Notes under the pieces: model-generated
The model's input: only the letters and a program-made list of their open reading frames with translations
What the model was told of the DNA's origin: nothing
The model's database searches: none
Assembly: GCF_000687475.1 (NCBI RefSeq)
Contig: NC_057316.1
Location: forward strand, 4,340,001-4,404,000
DNA: 64,000 nt
Reading direction: 5' to 3'
Source of the DNA: Ustilaginoidea virens
Lineage: Eukaryota > Ascomycota > Sordariomycetes > Hypocreales > Clavicipitaceae
In this document: positions 33,212-45,962 of the stretch, piece by piece
How positions within the stretch are numbered: position 1 is the first letter of the stretch
How the letters are laid out: every line of letters starts with the position of its first letter
Translations under genes and position numbers: made by a program

Positions 33212-35198
33212 ATGAATCTAACCTGCAACTCCACGCTGGATGACCTGAGGAGTATGTCGAGCCCCCCCCCCCCCGCCCCCCTTTTCGCGATGGACAGACA
33301 GCATTACGGCACACGCGCAGAACCAATGCGGCCCTTCACGCATCAAGGTGCATGACATCAGTGCATAACATGACCCCCCACGCTGATGCTTCCTGCTCTC
33401 TCCCAGTCTCTCCGGGCTCAGAAAGGATTCTCGTTGGACCGCTCAACTTCCATGACCTAGCTCGAATCATCGCCGCCTCGTGCACCCTCATCGCCACCGC
33501 CTTGAGCCTGTACCTCGTTTGGATGCACGCTCTGCACTACACGCAGCCACGCGAGCAAAGATAGTGAGCCCTCCCTCGTCCACTCACATCCCTTGCGTTT
33601 GCGATTCCGTTCAGCAATTCTTTTGGTGGCTAACCCGAGCCTCGGGCCCGCTCTCATCACATAGCATCATCCGCATCCTCTTCATGGTCCCAGTATACGC
33701 CATCTCCTCCTTTCTGCAGCTGGAGTGGTACTGGCACGCCATTTACTTCCAAGTCATATCCGACTGCTACGAAGCCTTTGCCATTGCCTCCTTCTTTGCG
33801 CTCCTCTGCCACTACGTTGCTCCCGACCTGCACAGACAGAAAGCCTTCTTTCGGGAGCTTCGCCCCGTGAAGCCGTGGGTCTTGCCCATCAACTGGTTCG
33901 CCAAGTGCTGCGGAGGCCAACGAGGCATCTGGAGGACACCCACCAGCGGCTTGACCTGGTTCAACATCATCTGGATCGGCGTCTACCACTACTGCTTCAT
34001 CCGAGTCGCCATGACCATATCAGCCGTGGTGGCCCAGTACTACAAGAGATACTGCGAAAGCTCCAACAGTCCGGTTTTTGGGCACATTTGGGTACGTGGG
34101 GCCTCGTTATTATTATTTTTTTTTGGGCAACCGCCCGCCCTGTGAAAGCTGACCTGACTGACCTGACCCGCCGTCTAGGTCATTGTTCTCAACGCCGTGG
34201 CGGTCACCATCGCCATGTATTGCCTCATCCAATTCTACGTGCAGCTCAAGGAAGCGCTCGCGGAGCACAAGCTATTCGTCAAGATTGTCGCCATCAAGCT
34301 GGTAGTCTTCTTGTCCTTTTGGCAAGCGTCCGCCATCTCGGTTGGCACGTCGACTCTTAAGATTGTCCACCCCAACCAGGCTCTCGCCTATCCCGACCTC
34401 AAGGTCGGCATCCCGGCCCTGCTCCTCTGCGTCGAGATGGCCTTGTTCGCCGTTCTTCATCTTTGGGCCTTCCCCTACGCCCCCTACACCGACAGCGCCC
34501 CGCTGACCTTTTACCCCGTGCCCGACGCCGACAAGGCCATTCCCTCGGAAGCGAACACCCGGGAAGCGGCCTCGGGCGGCTTCATGGGCTTCATGGCCAT
34601 CTTCGACGCCTTGAACTTGTGGGACTTTATCAAGGCGTTTGGAAGGGGGATGAGATGGCTGTTCTGCGGGGTCAAGCGCCGCAAAGAGGACATTAGCTAC
34701 AGGCTGAACCACGGCGACAGCCTGGAAATGGACAGTCTGCCGGACGGCAAGGACGGGCCGGTTCCGTACGACGGCCTGCGACCCACCGCCGGAGTCTCGA
34801 CGCCGGTCCCTGGCTATGGCCAGTACAAACCGACCGAACCCAACGCTCACCCTGCGCAGCAGCAGCAACAGCAACAACAGCAACAGGCCGCGTCCCGTCG
34901 CAATGCCGGGATGGCCGGGGCGGAGGAAAACGCCGGTCTGATGGACCACGCGCAGCCGAATCCCGAGCAGCGCTCGTACGACACGAGGCCGCCTCCTCCG
35001 CGGCCGCGGAGGGACGCGTCGCCGTACGACGAGCCTTATCGGGTAACGCGGGCTCACCCCGATGCCCACCCGATCGGTCTGGCGCAGGGACACGACGACG
35101 ACGACGGCTACGGCGACCGTCATCGGAGGCAGGCGGCACTGACAGACGCGCAGGCAGCGATCGGCGAAGCACTCTGGAGGAATGGGCCTCGTCGATGA
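33212..35198 (+). CDS. TMEM184/OST-alpha (DUF300) multi-pass membrane protein
   Basis: Exons 33212-33251, 33407-33563, 33665-34091 and 34179-35198 join in frame to 547 aa. The family is the organic-solute-transporter alpha / TMEM184 group; plant and fungal members are membrane proteins, some linked to vacuole function. The landmark QRYIIRILFMVPVYA is rebuilt across intron 2, and EWYWHAIYFQVISDCYEAF follows. About seven membrane segments occupy residues 30-320 (for example SCTLIATALSLYLVW, VIVLNAVAVTIAMYCL, LLLCVEMALFAVLHLW). The hydrophilic C-terminal 200 residues hold a Gln run (about ten Q near residue 435) and proline-rich, acidic stretches. Donors are GTATGT, GTGAGC and GTACGT. The substrate is unknown. 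Confidence 0.9.
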
Positions 35199-36359
35199 AG
35201 ACTTTTTTGTGCGCGTGTGCGCGTGTGCGCGTGTGTATGTGTGTGCTTTATTTCGGCTCGAGCCGGTTGGATTGATTGATTGGATGGATTGAGGTATCGG
35301 TTAGGGTTTTGGGCGCGGATTGGCAAGCATGGCGAGGAGCATGTTGATATGATACCAGCAATAGGCGCAACGGGAACATTACTTTTGAACGCGGCGTCGC
35401 CGACAGCACCTGGCTGTCGCCAGGTCAGGCGTGTCGCGAGAGCACGCATGGCCTCTTTGTGTAAAAGGGTTGCTTACATTGCCGGTTGCATCTGTCGCCC
35501 CCAGGTCGGCCGTACCTGCCGGAGCACGCATTGCCTCTTGTCCAAGGTTTTGCTTCCGTCGCCAGTTGGTTGCAACTTGCTGCTGTCTCCAGGTACACGC
35601 TATATCTGGAAGAGCAGTACCTGCACCTGTCAAAAGCAGCTCTCGACTGCAGCACTCTGCTCAACTGCATCTGCCAACCAGGCAGGGCCTCACCTCACCC
35701 GAGAGCACGCTTGCTTTGCATCGTGCCCAACACGCCCGATCCCACTGCCGAAATGCACCCTGGCCTCATCCCAGTCTGGATCCCCCAGTCTGGATCCCCC
35801 GGTACCCATCGCCCCCGTCGTCCGCGGTCTTTTCCATAGACTGCTGCTGCCTCCAGATGATCCGCCCAAGAAGCTGTGGCATCCAGACGCACGGGAGGCG
35901 TCGACGCGGTACCGCCAGCACGATGGTTGACCAACGGCATGGGCGTGGTGTGACGCCAGGGGGGATTACGGGACGGCATGCACGTTGCAGGCGGGGAACG
36001 AGCTGACCTGGCGACAGCTTGCAAAGTATGGCGATGCGAGGGGCTCACGGCCCCTGCTTTTTTTTTTTTTTTTTCAAAAAAACTTAGCTGCGGAAACAGG
36101 CGCGCTCGCCTTCGGACAATGTACATGGTGGTGACTGGGACTGGGGTACAGGAAAACGCCTAAGCCTAAACGGCAACAGATCCTGCGGTGCTGCGCTTAA
36201 CATGCAATGGATATAGCCTTGCCCACGCTGGAATGACAACAAGAAAGAAAGAAAGATAGAAAGGGGAATGAAGAGGAAAGCCTGGCAGTTGTCCCAACAC
36301 GCCCGCTCGCTCGTGCCCGTCCCATGGTGAAACCGAAATATACAGTATCGCGAGGGGAC

Positions 36360-36395
<36 letters not shown>

Positions 36396-36538
36396 ATCGC
36401 TTCCCGCCGTTGTGATGCACGTTAAGCCCCATGAGACATGATGTGACTTTGAGAGAAAATGAAACAATGGAAAAAAAGGCAAAAGACGAAAGAAACACGT
36501 CAACAACAACGTGTCGAGACGGCGGGCGTCCTGCAGCC
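35199..36538. other. Convergent intergenic region TMEM184-like / tmpL
   Basis: This holds a GTGTGC microsatellite (35210-35245) and diverged repeats of a GAGCACGCAT...TCCAGG unit (about 35440-35595 with a third weak copy near 35702). It also has a CCAGTCTGGATC duplication (35770-35800), a T run (36058-36074) and an A run of about 34 (36361-36394). No gene is recognised. Confidence 0.6.
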
Positions 36539-39500
36539 TCAGCTGTCCCAGATGGCGCCGTATGCAGCAACGCCGCGCGTCTCCAGGCCGTAAACCACCT
36601 TCTTGGTAAGCTTTTCGTTGGCAATGACAATGACGGCCTCGGCTCCAAAGTCCTTGGCCAGGTTGTAGCCCATCCTGACCAGGTCCGGGCGCCCCTTCTG
36701 CCTGGTGTCGTGCACCACCGCATCGGGGATTTGCTCGTAAATCGTGTCGAGCACCTTTTTCCCAAACGTCTGCGCAGGGTTGGACGTCGACCAGATGAGC
36801 TGCGTCGGGCAGCTGGGCTGCTCAATGTGGCCAAGCAGCGGGCCGATGCCGGACCCCGTCGCAATCACAACGATGCGGTTAAACAGCGTCGCGATCCTCA
36901 TGACGCCGCAGGTGGGCAGGCCGCGAACCCACAGCTCCGTCGGCGGGTTGCGGATGCAGTCCCTCGTCCAGTCGCCCGCGTTGGAAACCACGAGCGAGTA
37001 CCCCGGCTTGTCTGCCAGCGCCGACGGCCCAGGAGCCGGAACGGTGGCGAACGAGTGCCATTCGAGCAGGGGCCGCCTCGAAATGCGCGTAAAACTGCCA
37101 TTCACCGGCACCGTGTAGTCGAACGAGAGGGCGACGGCGTGTTCGGAGAGCCGCTCGGCGCGGACCGGCACCTTTCGCAGCCAGAACCAGGACGACGCGA
37201 TGCTGCACGTGGCGGCACCCAGCAGCCAGAAACTGGGCGTCCCGACGAGGGCAAGTCCAAAGTCGTCTCCCGAAGGCGTCACGTCACGGACCGACAGCAT
37301 GGTCCGGACCCAAAACAAGGCCAGGGCCGTCCACCCCGCAAATCGATGGATGCGCTCAAACTGGTCGTGGTGCTTCTTGCGGAACGGGGGCCAGGAAAAC
37401 CCCACCAGCCCGCCGCACAAGACGCAGAGCATCCACGAAATCACCAGCGTCGCGAGGGAGTCGTTGGTCTTGTTCTCGGCAAAGGCAACCGTTGACCGCA
37501 ACGTCGAGCCCAGGAGCCACGAGGTTGCGCAGATGCCGGCGCCGGAATGGATCCCGCCCAGGTGGTAAATCTTGGCCAAGCGTTTCCGCATCCACAAAGG
37601 AGCCGCTTTGGGGGCCGAGCAGGTAATGGTGTAGAGAGTGTTGATGACTGCGTCTTGGCGAATCAGCACCGCGAGCACCAAGTTGGCCGCAGTGAGAGTA
37701 GCAAGCCAGTCGCGGCTAGGGTTGGCGAGCAGGAGAGCAACCAAGGCGCCGACGTTGAGCAACCCAACCAGGCTGAACAGGAATCGGTACACAATGGCCA
37801 CGCGATGTCGTAGCCCGCGCAAGTGCTTCGGCAGCTTCTTCTCCGGAATGTCCCGGTTCAAGTCCAGCTTCTCATCGGTAATTGTCACCGTAGACGACAA
37901 GGATATGGACCTGACCTCGGCCAGGGTGCTCTGGTCGCTCGCCGTTGGAGACGAAGGCATGCGATCGTCTAGCGCCTCTTTGCGTTCTGGAGCTAGTGCC
38001 AGATTTCGTAGAGACTTTTTGTCAATCTTGCCATTTGCTGTGGTAGGGAACGAACTCATTTGGTGCATCACGGAAGGAACCGCGTAGTACGGCTGCAGTT
38101 TCCTTATATGAGCAATAATGGCTGCCACGTCTGGTCCCAGCGGTACGGTAAACGCATGAATGTCTCCGTCAATCAAGAGAGCTGTTGCGCGGGTAACTCC
38201 TGGGGCAGAAGCCAACGAAGATGATACGCCGTCTAGTTCAACACGGAATCCCTAGAACACGCAAAATTAGTTTAGCGTCTCAAGACCGCGGGTAGAACGT
38301 CTGCAAATGTAAAAATATATATATATGAAGATGGCAATCAAGGGGGGAGGGTAAAAGTTAAAAGGAAAAATAAAAATGAAAAGGGAAGCGGAGGGTGATG
38401 AATTTATAAAAAAGAAAAAGAAAAAAAGACAAACTCGACCATACCTTGACTTTGACTTGATCGTCAACTCGCCCCAAAATGTCAATGTTTCCGTCTTCTC
38501 TCCACCGGCAGAGGTCTCCTGTGCAATACATGTTTGTTCTGGCGGGGAGACGAAATCCGTTAGTGGCCTCGTCCTGAATCATGCCAATGTTAAAAGAACT
38601 GTGGACTGTCCAAAGTCTTACCCATCATTTGCAAACGGATCTAGAACGTATGCTTCCTTTGTCTTGGACTCGAGCCCCACGTAGCCACGACTTACTCCAT
38701 GGCCGCCTGCCCACATTATGCCTGCTACGCCCACTGGGACAGGTTTGCCGTCTCCGTCTAGAATATAGACCGAGTTGTTGGGAGTTGGGCGACCGATGGA
38801 AACGGCTTGACCAGCAACATGCCTTGACATTGTGTTCACAATTGTCGTCTCTGTGGGCCCGCAGCAGTTCCAGTACGTAGCGTGGGTTGCCCAAAGGTCC
38901 GCAAGGCCTTGTGACGTTGGCTCACCTGCCGTAGCAACCACCTTTATATTGGGGTATGATTTAGGATGATACTTTGACAGAATCGTCGGGGTGCATATGA
39001 GAACATCAAGCTGTTGAATGGGAGGTGAGTGAACATGTCAATCAATGTGTTGGCGAGAAAATTCTTGAACCGCTTCGGTGACTTACTTGTCGCAAGGTAG
39101 GTTCCCATTTCGCTCCTCTGATAACAAGTGTGCCTCCATTGCATAAACAACTGAATATCTCCCAGGCGGCTAAGCCGCAGTCAGTACGTAAACCAGAAAA
39201 GAAAGAGGGCAAGGATTCTAGCTCAAAAACGACGAGTCCTATGCGGTTACAATACGTACCCATGTCGAAGCTGATGTTCAGTACCTGGCCAACAGACATG
39301 CCCGGTTGGACCCCCAGCCCCCCGGGAGAGAGGCAGACTAGATTTGCCACGTTTCTGTGCGTGACATGCACACCCTTTGGTTTGCCCGTTGTTCCTGTGG
39401 TATTGATTTAGCACTGATTCGTCCAAGTCAAGTGGAGCAGACGCTTTCCGCTTGGGGGCGAGACGGGACGAACCGGATGTGTAGATGATGTAGCATCCAG

Positions 39501-40119
39501 CTTCGGAGGAGGCGAGGTTGATCCACGTGTCTGGGTTGTCGAGGCTCCGGTTAAGGATGGTTTCTCGCTCAATGACAATGGCTGTCATTCTAGGCAAAAG
39601 GTCCTTGATTCGTGCTTCTGTTGAAGACAGGCAAAGGACAATCTGGCCACCACATTGATCGGCAACATGTTGGATGGTAGAATCCGGGACGACACCTCCG
39701 TCCAGCGGGACATACTGGGCACCGCATGACAGAATGGCCATGATTCCAATAATCATCTCGGCTCCTCGTTTGACGACAAGAGGGATGCTCTGGTGCGGTC
39801 TGACTCCGAGTCTGCGAAGCCGAGTGGCCAAATGTTGAGCTTCTACGGCAAGCTCATGGTAAGTGAGCTCCGTCACCGAATCGCCAGACAGATCGCGCAC
39901 CGCCTTGGCGGAAGCCAAGTAGGAAGCATGATGATAGAAAGCTGAGGTGACTGTGGGGAAGGGGCAGTAGGCAGCTTCGCCATGAGTAAAATCTGGCGTT
40001 GGTAACACAAGCGAGTGAAATTCCTTTGAGTCGTTCATGGTGACGACCAAAGGATGTATGACACTCCAGTGTGGGGTTGGAACAAAGTAATGTTGAAAAG
40101 GGCCGTAGTGACGCAACAA
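36539..40119 (-). CDS. tmpL: TmpL-like adenylation / membrane oxidoreductase fusion (possible frameshift)
   Basis: TmpL is an NRPS-like transmembrane protein, described in Alternaria brassicicola and Aspergillus fumigatus, needed for redox balance and virulence and linked to Woronin bodies. Exons on the minus strand: 40119-39474, 39394-39260, 39169-39087, 39010-38622, 38538-38445 and 38252-36539, about 1020 aa. The adenylation domain (about 60-520) has YTSGTTGKPKG (rebuilt across intron 1), SFDMAAWEI, CGPTETTI, CTGDLCRW and GRVDDQVKVKGF. No carrier domain with a phosphopantetheine serine follows. Instead come about six membrane helices (600-815) with HRFAGWTALALFW, then a flavin/NAD(P)-type reductase with IATGSGIGP near 913. 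Downstream of GFRVELDGV in exon 6 the frame shifts by one base and a stop follows. The only in-frame splice alternative (acceptor at 38234) removes that conserved motif. The upstream start is uncertain (another Met lies at codon 28). Confidence 0.85.
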
Positions 40120-42543
40120 AACCTTGATGAAGGTTGTGAGTTGGGGAGCCTTTATATATTTTCAGCTACATTTCCTCGAGGCGCTTGCCATCGTCCCCCT
40201 CCTCGAATGGACAGCGTCCCCGAGCAACCTGGCCATATCGAGCCGGTAAAGGTCTTGTTTAGCCCTCGAAGGGAGCAAGGGAAACATAAGTCGCCTCTAA
40301 AAATCCAACATTAGACATGCTAGGTGTGTTGGTTGCGTTTGCAGCGGGAGACTTGTCAAAAGCAACAAGGTTCCCAGACCGGGGGAGGGGTACCCTTAGG
40401 AAGCCGATTGAACGGTTATGTAGTACGTAGCCCCACGGGTCTATAGACTACCGAGGAGTGTTGTTGTTGGAGACGTGAGAATAGGACCGTCCGAGGCAAA
40501 GCAGAGTAGCTGTTACACGTTAAGGTGGCGCAGTGCTGAGGTTCCGTTGTTGTTGTTGAGACTTGAGGGCATTCTAGTTTCACCCCCTTTTACTCCCACC
40601 CCAACCACCCTCTCTCTCCGCCCGCTTCGCCCCCGGATTCAGGCGCGCGACGATGTCATGGGTGTGCTAGATCGCCTCTTGCCGTGGGGGGTCCAATGTG
40701 GCGTGGAAACTAGTCAAAAGGGAGTCGGGAAAAAAAAAAAAAAAAGACAAAAACAGTGGGGAAAAAAAAGGCCATGTGGTCCATCGGTCCATCGGTTCAT
40801 CGGTCCATTAGAAAGGCAGCCAGGTGTGGTAGAGGCAAGCGCGTAGAGAGACCGAAATGGTGGCCAGAGGCCCTAAAAGGGCAGCTCAAGATGGGGGACA
40901 ATAAAGGTAGGGGGCAGAGGAGCCAGCAGAGACGAAGAACGGTAAGGACAAGGGCTTGGTTTGATTAACTCACACAAACACTTGCATACTGAGATAAGCT
41001 GGTAAGTCGCTTGAGGCGAGGCTTGCTCTGCCAAATCCAACCGTGAGGGATGTACGGAGTAGTCCGGGCTGGGTACTCGGTACTCGGCAAATTCGGGGGT
41101 AAATATATCCATCCATCGGTCATGATTTGCTTTCCGAGTGGAAGGAATCTTACCGAAAGGCCTGACAAGCACCTGTGTCTGTGTCTGGACATGTTGGAGC
41201 CAGAACTCGGCTTGGCGGTAATGTCTCCTCCTGGCTTGCTTGCATGCTGTTGGTCGCACATGCTGCAAAATTGTCCTCGAGCCGGCAAACCATTGTATGT
41301 GGTCTTGAGTCTCGACCCACTCTTCCAAATCGAAGCTGGGAAGGTGAGATAACCAAAACTATGACCGATTACTCCCCGATACCCAGATAATTGCGCCTGT
41401 GGATATTGGATGGGGGCCAGGATTAACAGATGTGGCTTGTTGGAGCGACCCAAGTCCCACCAGACGACTACTCCGCCGGAGCCGCCGTAGCGGGAGCAAG
41501 CTTGCTAACGCCTAAGTAGCGACGGGATATATTCAAACCCGAACCAGACGTGATTGTCATGGCATCATGGCAGTGCGGAGTAGTGGTCCGTATCCGTGTC
41601 CGTGTCCGTGTAGCATTCATTGTAGGTGTCCTGGTCCTGGAACTCTCGGCATGCAGAATGGCGCGGACGGACAACGGTTCCAACCAGTTATGCAGGGCAG
41701 TGGGCAGTAGGCAGTGGGCACTGAGCTCTGTGCTGGTGAGCTCTTGCCAATTGCCGGGCATACGCCAAAACGGACGTGTCCAGCGACGTGCGCACGTACT
41801 ATCATGTATGTAGTACGGTGAATGTCTCGTGCTCCCCTTGTACTCGGGGATGAAACGAAAGGTGTCAAGCGAATGAACCCGCAATTCGAGTGATTGCTAG
41901 CCATGCGACAGCCATGCGAGGATGGACTTGTTGCGGACCTGTCCCTAATTTTCCGTCCATGTGGATTTGAGAAGATGAACCTGGTCTTGATAGATGAAAG
42001 ACAGCACGAGCACGACAGCACGCATGGGTATCCGTCGGCCTGTTCTCCGCAAAACCAAACGGTTTGAAAATTGAAGCTTGTGAGGCGTCGCACAACTGGC
42101 TGGCTGCTGAAACGTGGCTCATGCCGGTTGCAAAATTACCCGCGTCGGCAGGGTTTCGCGCAATGAGATGTTTGTTTTTGCTTTCCGCATCGGGGTGGCT
42201 GGTGCTCCTATGAAAAAGGACGTTCATACGGAGTTAGGGTATTTAGTGATTACTAGCCGGTGTTTTCCCTTTATTTTCTCTCCTATTTCGGCCTCTCTCT
42301 CTCCCTTTTTTTTTTCTTCCCCGGCTGGGCGGCACTAATGAGGCAGAAAAGCCGGTGGGCATCTGGTTGAGCTGTTCGGCGGCCTGCATCCGTACACGTT
42401 TTCTGGGTAGATGGTGCGATGCTTCACCTGTTGGCTGTCGGGCTGGAGCCACTTGAGCGCATCGAAGAGGGATTGGATATCATGGATGGTTGACTGGATG
42501 GTGGAACTTGATGGAGACGAGTTGCAGAACCTAGTAGGCTTTT

Positions 42544-42585
42544 TGGCGTCTTTGGCGTCTTTGGCGTCTTTGGCGCCTCTGGCTG
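42544..42585. repeat. 9-bp minisatellite (GGCGTCTTT)
   Basis: About four tandem copies of GGCGTCTTT, with the last copy diverged to GGCGCCTCT. Intergenic. Confidence 0.85.
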
Positions 42586-44120
42586 CGGCCGGGCGTAGAC
42601 TTGGCTGTCTGGCTGGCTTGGCGTGTGCAAGGGCAGGAGCGATTGATCTGATTCCAGTTCAGGTATAGCTTCAAGTGCCCTCCATATTAATCCCGCCTGA
42701 CAGAGCCCGTCAAAAAGGTCCGAAAAGGGTCTGGTGGTACTGTAGAAGACCAGAACTTTTAACGGGGATCTGTGCGAATCATTCCATACGCACTGTGCCA
42801 CCGCGCCAGCTGCCATGCACTTGTGCGCTCACACCTCTGCACTTGCAACCGACCGGTAACTCGATGCAACGACCGCGCCAACTTTCAACTTTGCTCGTCT
42901 CGCCGCCTTTGTCCAAGGGCGTTTAACGTCAATGGCAACTTACTCCGTACCCTTCATCAACCTGGCATCTGCCATCAACCGTCCCCACCACGGAACAGTC
43001 ACCACAGAACAGTTTACAGACCCTTCTATTAATAGCGGCGGGCCTCTACCGTTAAGAGTCTAGTCCGAGGCAAAGGGGCTTCCCTAACCCCCCCCCGGTT
43101 GATCATGACAGGTTTTCAACTGTCAAGTGAAACTCCCACATGCTACACAACAAGGCAAGGCAAGGCGAGGCGCAAGAAACCGTGGCAACGTCAATTTGCT
43201 TTTTCCCTTCCGCTTAGAAGCAGAGAAAGACGGCGTCTAATCTTGTTCAAGCCATGTCGCCGACAATGAAGTTTGACAGTCGTGTGTCGCTGGACCGAGG
43301 CAAAGAGTTAAGACGCCGTGTCTAAAGCAGCGCAAGGCAGCCGTGCAGCCAGCCATCACGCCAAAGCCAGTACGTACATACTACAGCGGACTCGCAGGAC
43401 TTGCGTCAATAGTTTATCATGCATGCATGGGAATGGCAGCTAACCAACTTGGGTGCCTAGGGAGCTACGGACGGAGTAGTCCGTTGCCCGACACACTGCC
43501 GCCCAGTTCATCTACCCCCACCTCGACACATTGGCGCCGTGTGCTGCATAGCCGCCTGTTTTTATTACAGTAGGGTTGCAGACGAAGAAGAGCATGCATG
43601 TTTTTTTGCGGTTGCGGGTGTTGTGTGTATTTTCTGTGTGTGCCCACGTCTACCTTGATTCTTCTGTCTGCTTCCTTTCTCAACACAGAGTGCCGGCTCC
43701 GTGACAGTGTATCGCACCTTTTGGCCCGCGGGCACAATCTGTTGATGGATGCGATGAAGATTTGTGTGCGCGGGAATGGCCGCTGATGACGAGCCGCGAG
43801 CCGCGAGGCGTGAGCCGTGAGCCGTGAGCCGTTAGCCGTCAACAGACAGACCAGCGGTGAGGGAGGCTGGCAAGATGCAACGCAACGCAACGCAACGTAA
43901 CCCTTGGCTCCAAGTCGTCATTCCCAAGCCAACAGCACCGAGCAGCAATTGTGGCTTTCACTACGGAGTGTCCCAGGGTCCAGGCTCGGTACGCAGAGGC
44001 ATGCTCCGCATGTTGCTTCTTTCTTTCTTTCTCCCCTTCACAGGCCTAGCTTTGTGGATGAGACAAGCGATCCGTTGATTAGAGGACTCCAGTCAAGTTC
44101 CAACTCGGCTGCAGCCGCAA

Positions 44121-44165
44121 GGCAGGGCAGGGCAGGGCAGGGCAGGGCAGGGCAGGGCAGGGCAG
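44121..44165. repeat. 5-bp minisatellite (GGCAG x9)
   Basis: Nine perfect tandem GGCAG units in intergenic DNA. Confidence 0.92.
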
Positions 44166-45927
44166 GGCGCAAACCGTTCTGCCGCTGGCGCCATCTGGGG
44201 CCACTGACAAACTCATGACTACATTGTTGCTAATGCGGCTTGCGCATCCAATTGACATCGGTGAGACGTGTTGACATTCGCTTCGTGCGAATACGAAATG
44301 GGCCGATTTTTCTCACTCGTGCAGAATCTCGGCGAGTTTCCCGGTGTTTGTGTTGTCCGTCCGTCTATTGGATATTCGTGTCCAACTAACAGCTGGTCTT
44401 TCTCTCTTCCTACGTTCCTTCTTTCTTCTTCTTCTCTCTTCATTTCCATTTTTCATTTTCCATTTTCATTTTTATTTTCATTTTCATTTTTTTTTCCTTT
44501 CAACGTGGGGGAAAGAGGTCAAGGCCGGGGGCGGGAGTCGCCACATCCCATCCGCCTTGGATAGTACATACCATCATACTCTCCATGGACAAACGCCTTG
44601 TTGCCTTTGGGATTGTTTGTTTACTCGTGGCTTGGTTTCCTTGACTTTGTTTTTGTAGGCTACATACTGCGTGCATGGTGTGCGATTCCTTCCTGCGGCT
44701 AAACCAGCAACGGGCGAGGGGCCTTTGTCTTGGGTCTTTCCTTGCGCCGCGTGCGTGCGCGAGACTGTGACTCACAGGCAGACGGGTGACATGCTTCCCA
44801 CGCACCGACGAATATGCCATGCCGCACGAGCAATCAACTTGCCTCACACCCCGCGTGCGGAGCTAGGGATCGACAAGGCTTGCTGCCAGGCCGACCTTGA
44901 CTCTTGACAGACATCTGGGGGCGAGTGAATAAGCGTCTGGTAAACCATACCACCACCCAAGGTCAGGGAACAGAGCATTGGCGAAGTTTGGGGCCGGAAA
45001 TAGCACAGCTAATCTAATCGAGCCAGCTTGAGGTCTACAGGGCAGGCGGCAAAAGTGGCAGGCGAAAGAGCACTTGACCAGCTGCCACTGAGGCTGAGCA
45101 GCTGCTGCAGCTGCTGCAGCTTACCATTGAAGAAACGGCTGCATGCAGTCAAGTCAATCAATGCAGTGCGCAAGGCCGCACCAGAAGAACCTCGCAGGCT
45201 ACATGCAGCAGCTGATTGATTGACCTCGTACAACTTGGCAAAAACCATCATCAATTTTCACCATGGAAGAAGCCGTCTTGGTTTTGGCTCAGCAGACTCC
45301 AAACTACAGCACATGCTCATTTCGCGTCGACTCTCTCGTACAGCGGGTTCCAGAAAGTTGACGACGCACCAGACTCAATCAAGCATCATCAAGCACGGGG
45401 AGGCTGCTCAGAACCATGCATGGGCTCCCGAGTCCGCACACGTTCCGCACACGTGCTCGAGCCCCCAGCAGAAGTTTCTACGAATGCCGACTCTCGGCTC
45501 GCCCTGCTGAAGTTCCACGCACGCGGCTATGCACGCCTCCTTCTCTCCACCACGTTCCCAGGGTGCATAATGCGGAATCACAACACAGCTCGGTCCAGTC
45601 CCCAAGCGTCATGCATCCTGCAAGCTTGGAGCTTGGCGGCCGACCCAACGTCGCTAACGGCTGATATTGGAGTCAACGTTGGGCCTAGCTTCCTCCACGT
45701 GGCTGGAGCTTGCTATCTATCCGATTCCCTGAGACTTGCAGCCTTGTTGCAGCATGGGGAGCAGACGGGCCATGCGTTGTTTTGCTTCCCTGTGATGATA
45801 AACACGCGCCGCCTCGAGCTTTTGCTCTCGCACCACGACGGTTGCAGGCGGCCTCAACCAACTCCGGAGCAAAAGGGACTTCTCCCACCCCCTCAACTCG
45901 CCATCTTATCTTTGGCTCTACCTCATA

Positions 45928-45962
45928 GCGTTTGGCGTTTGGCGTTTGGCGTTTGGCGTTTT
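45928..45962. repeat. 7-bp minisatellite (GCGTTTG)
   Basis: About five tandem GCGTTTG units. They lie inside a long open frame of doubtful reality (45216-46199). Confidence 0.88.

Noticed and set aside
36539..40119. A full non-ribosomal peptide synthetase
   Set aside because: No condensation or carrier domain; membrane helices and a reductase domain follow the A domain, which fits TmpL.
44121..44165. CRISPR-like array
   Set aside because: Nine contiguous 5-bp units with no spacers, in a eukaryotic genome; a minisatellite.
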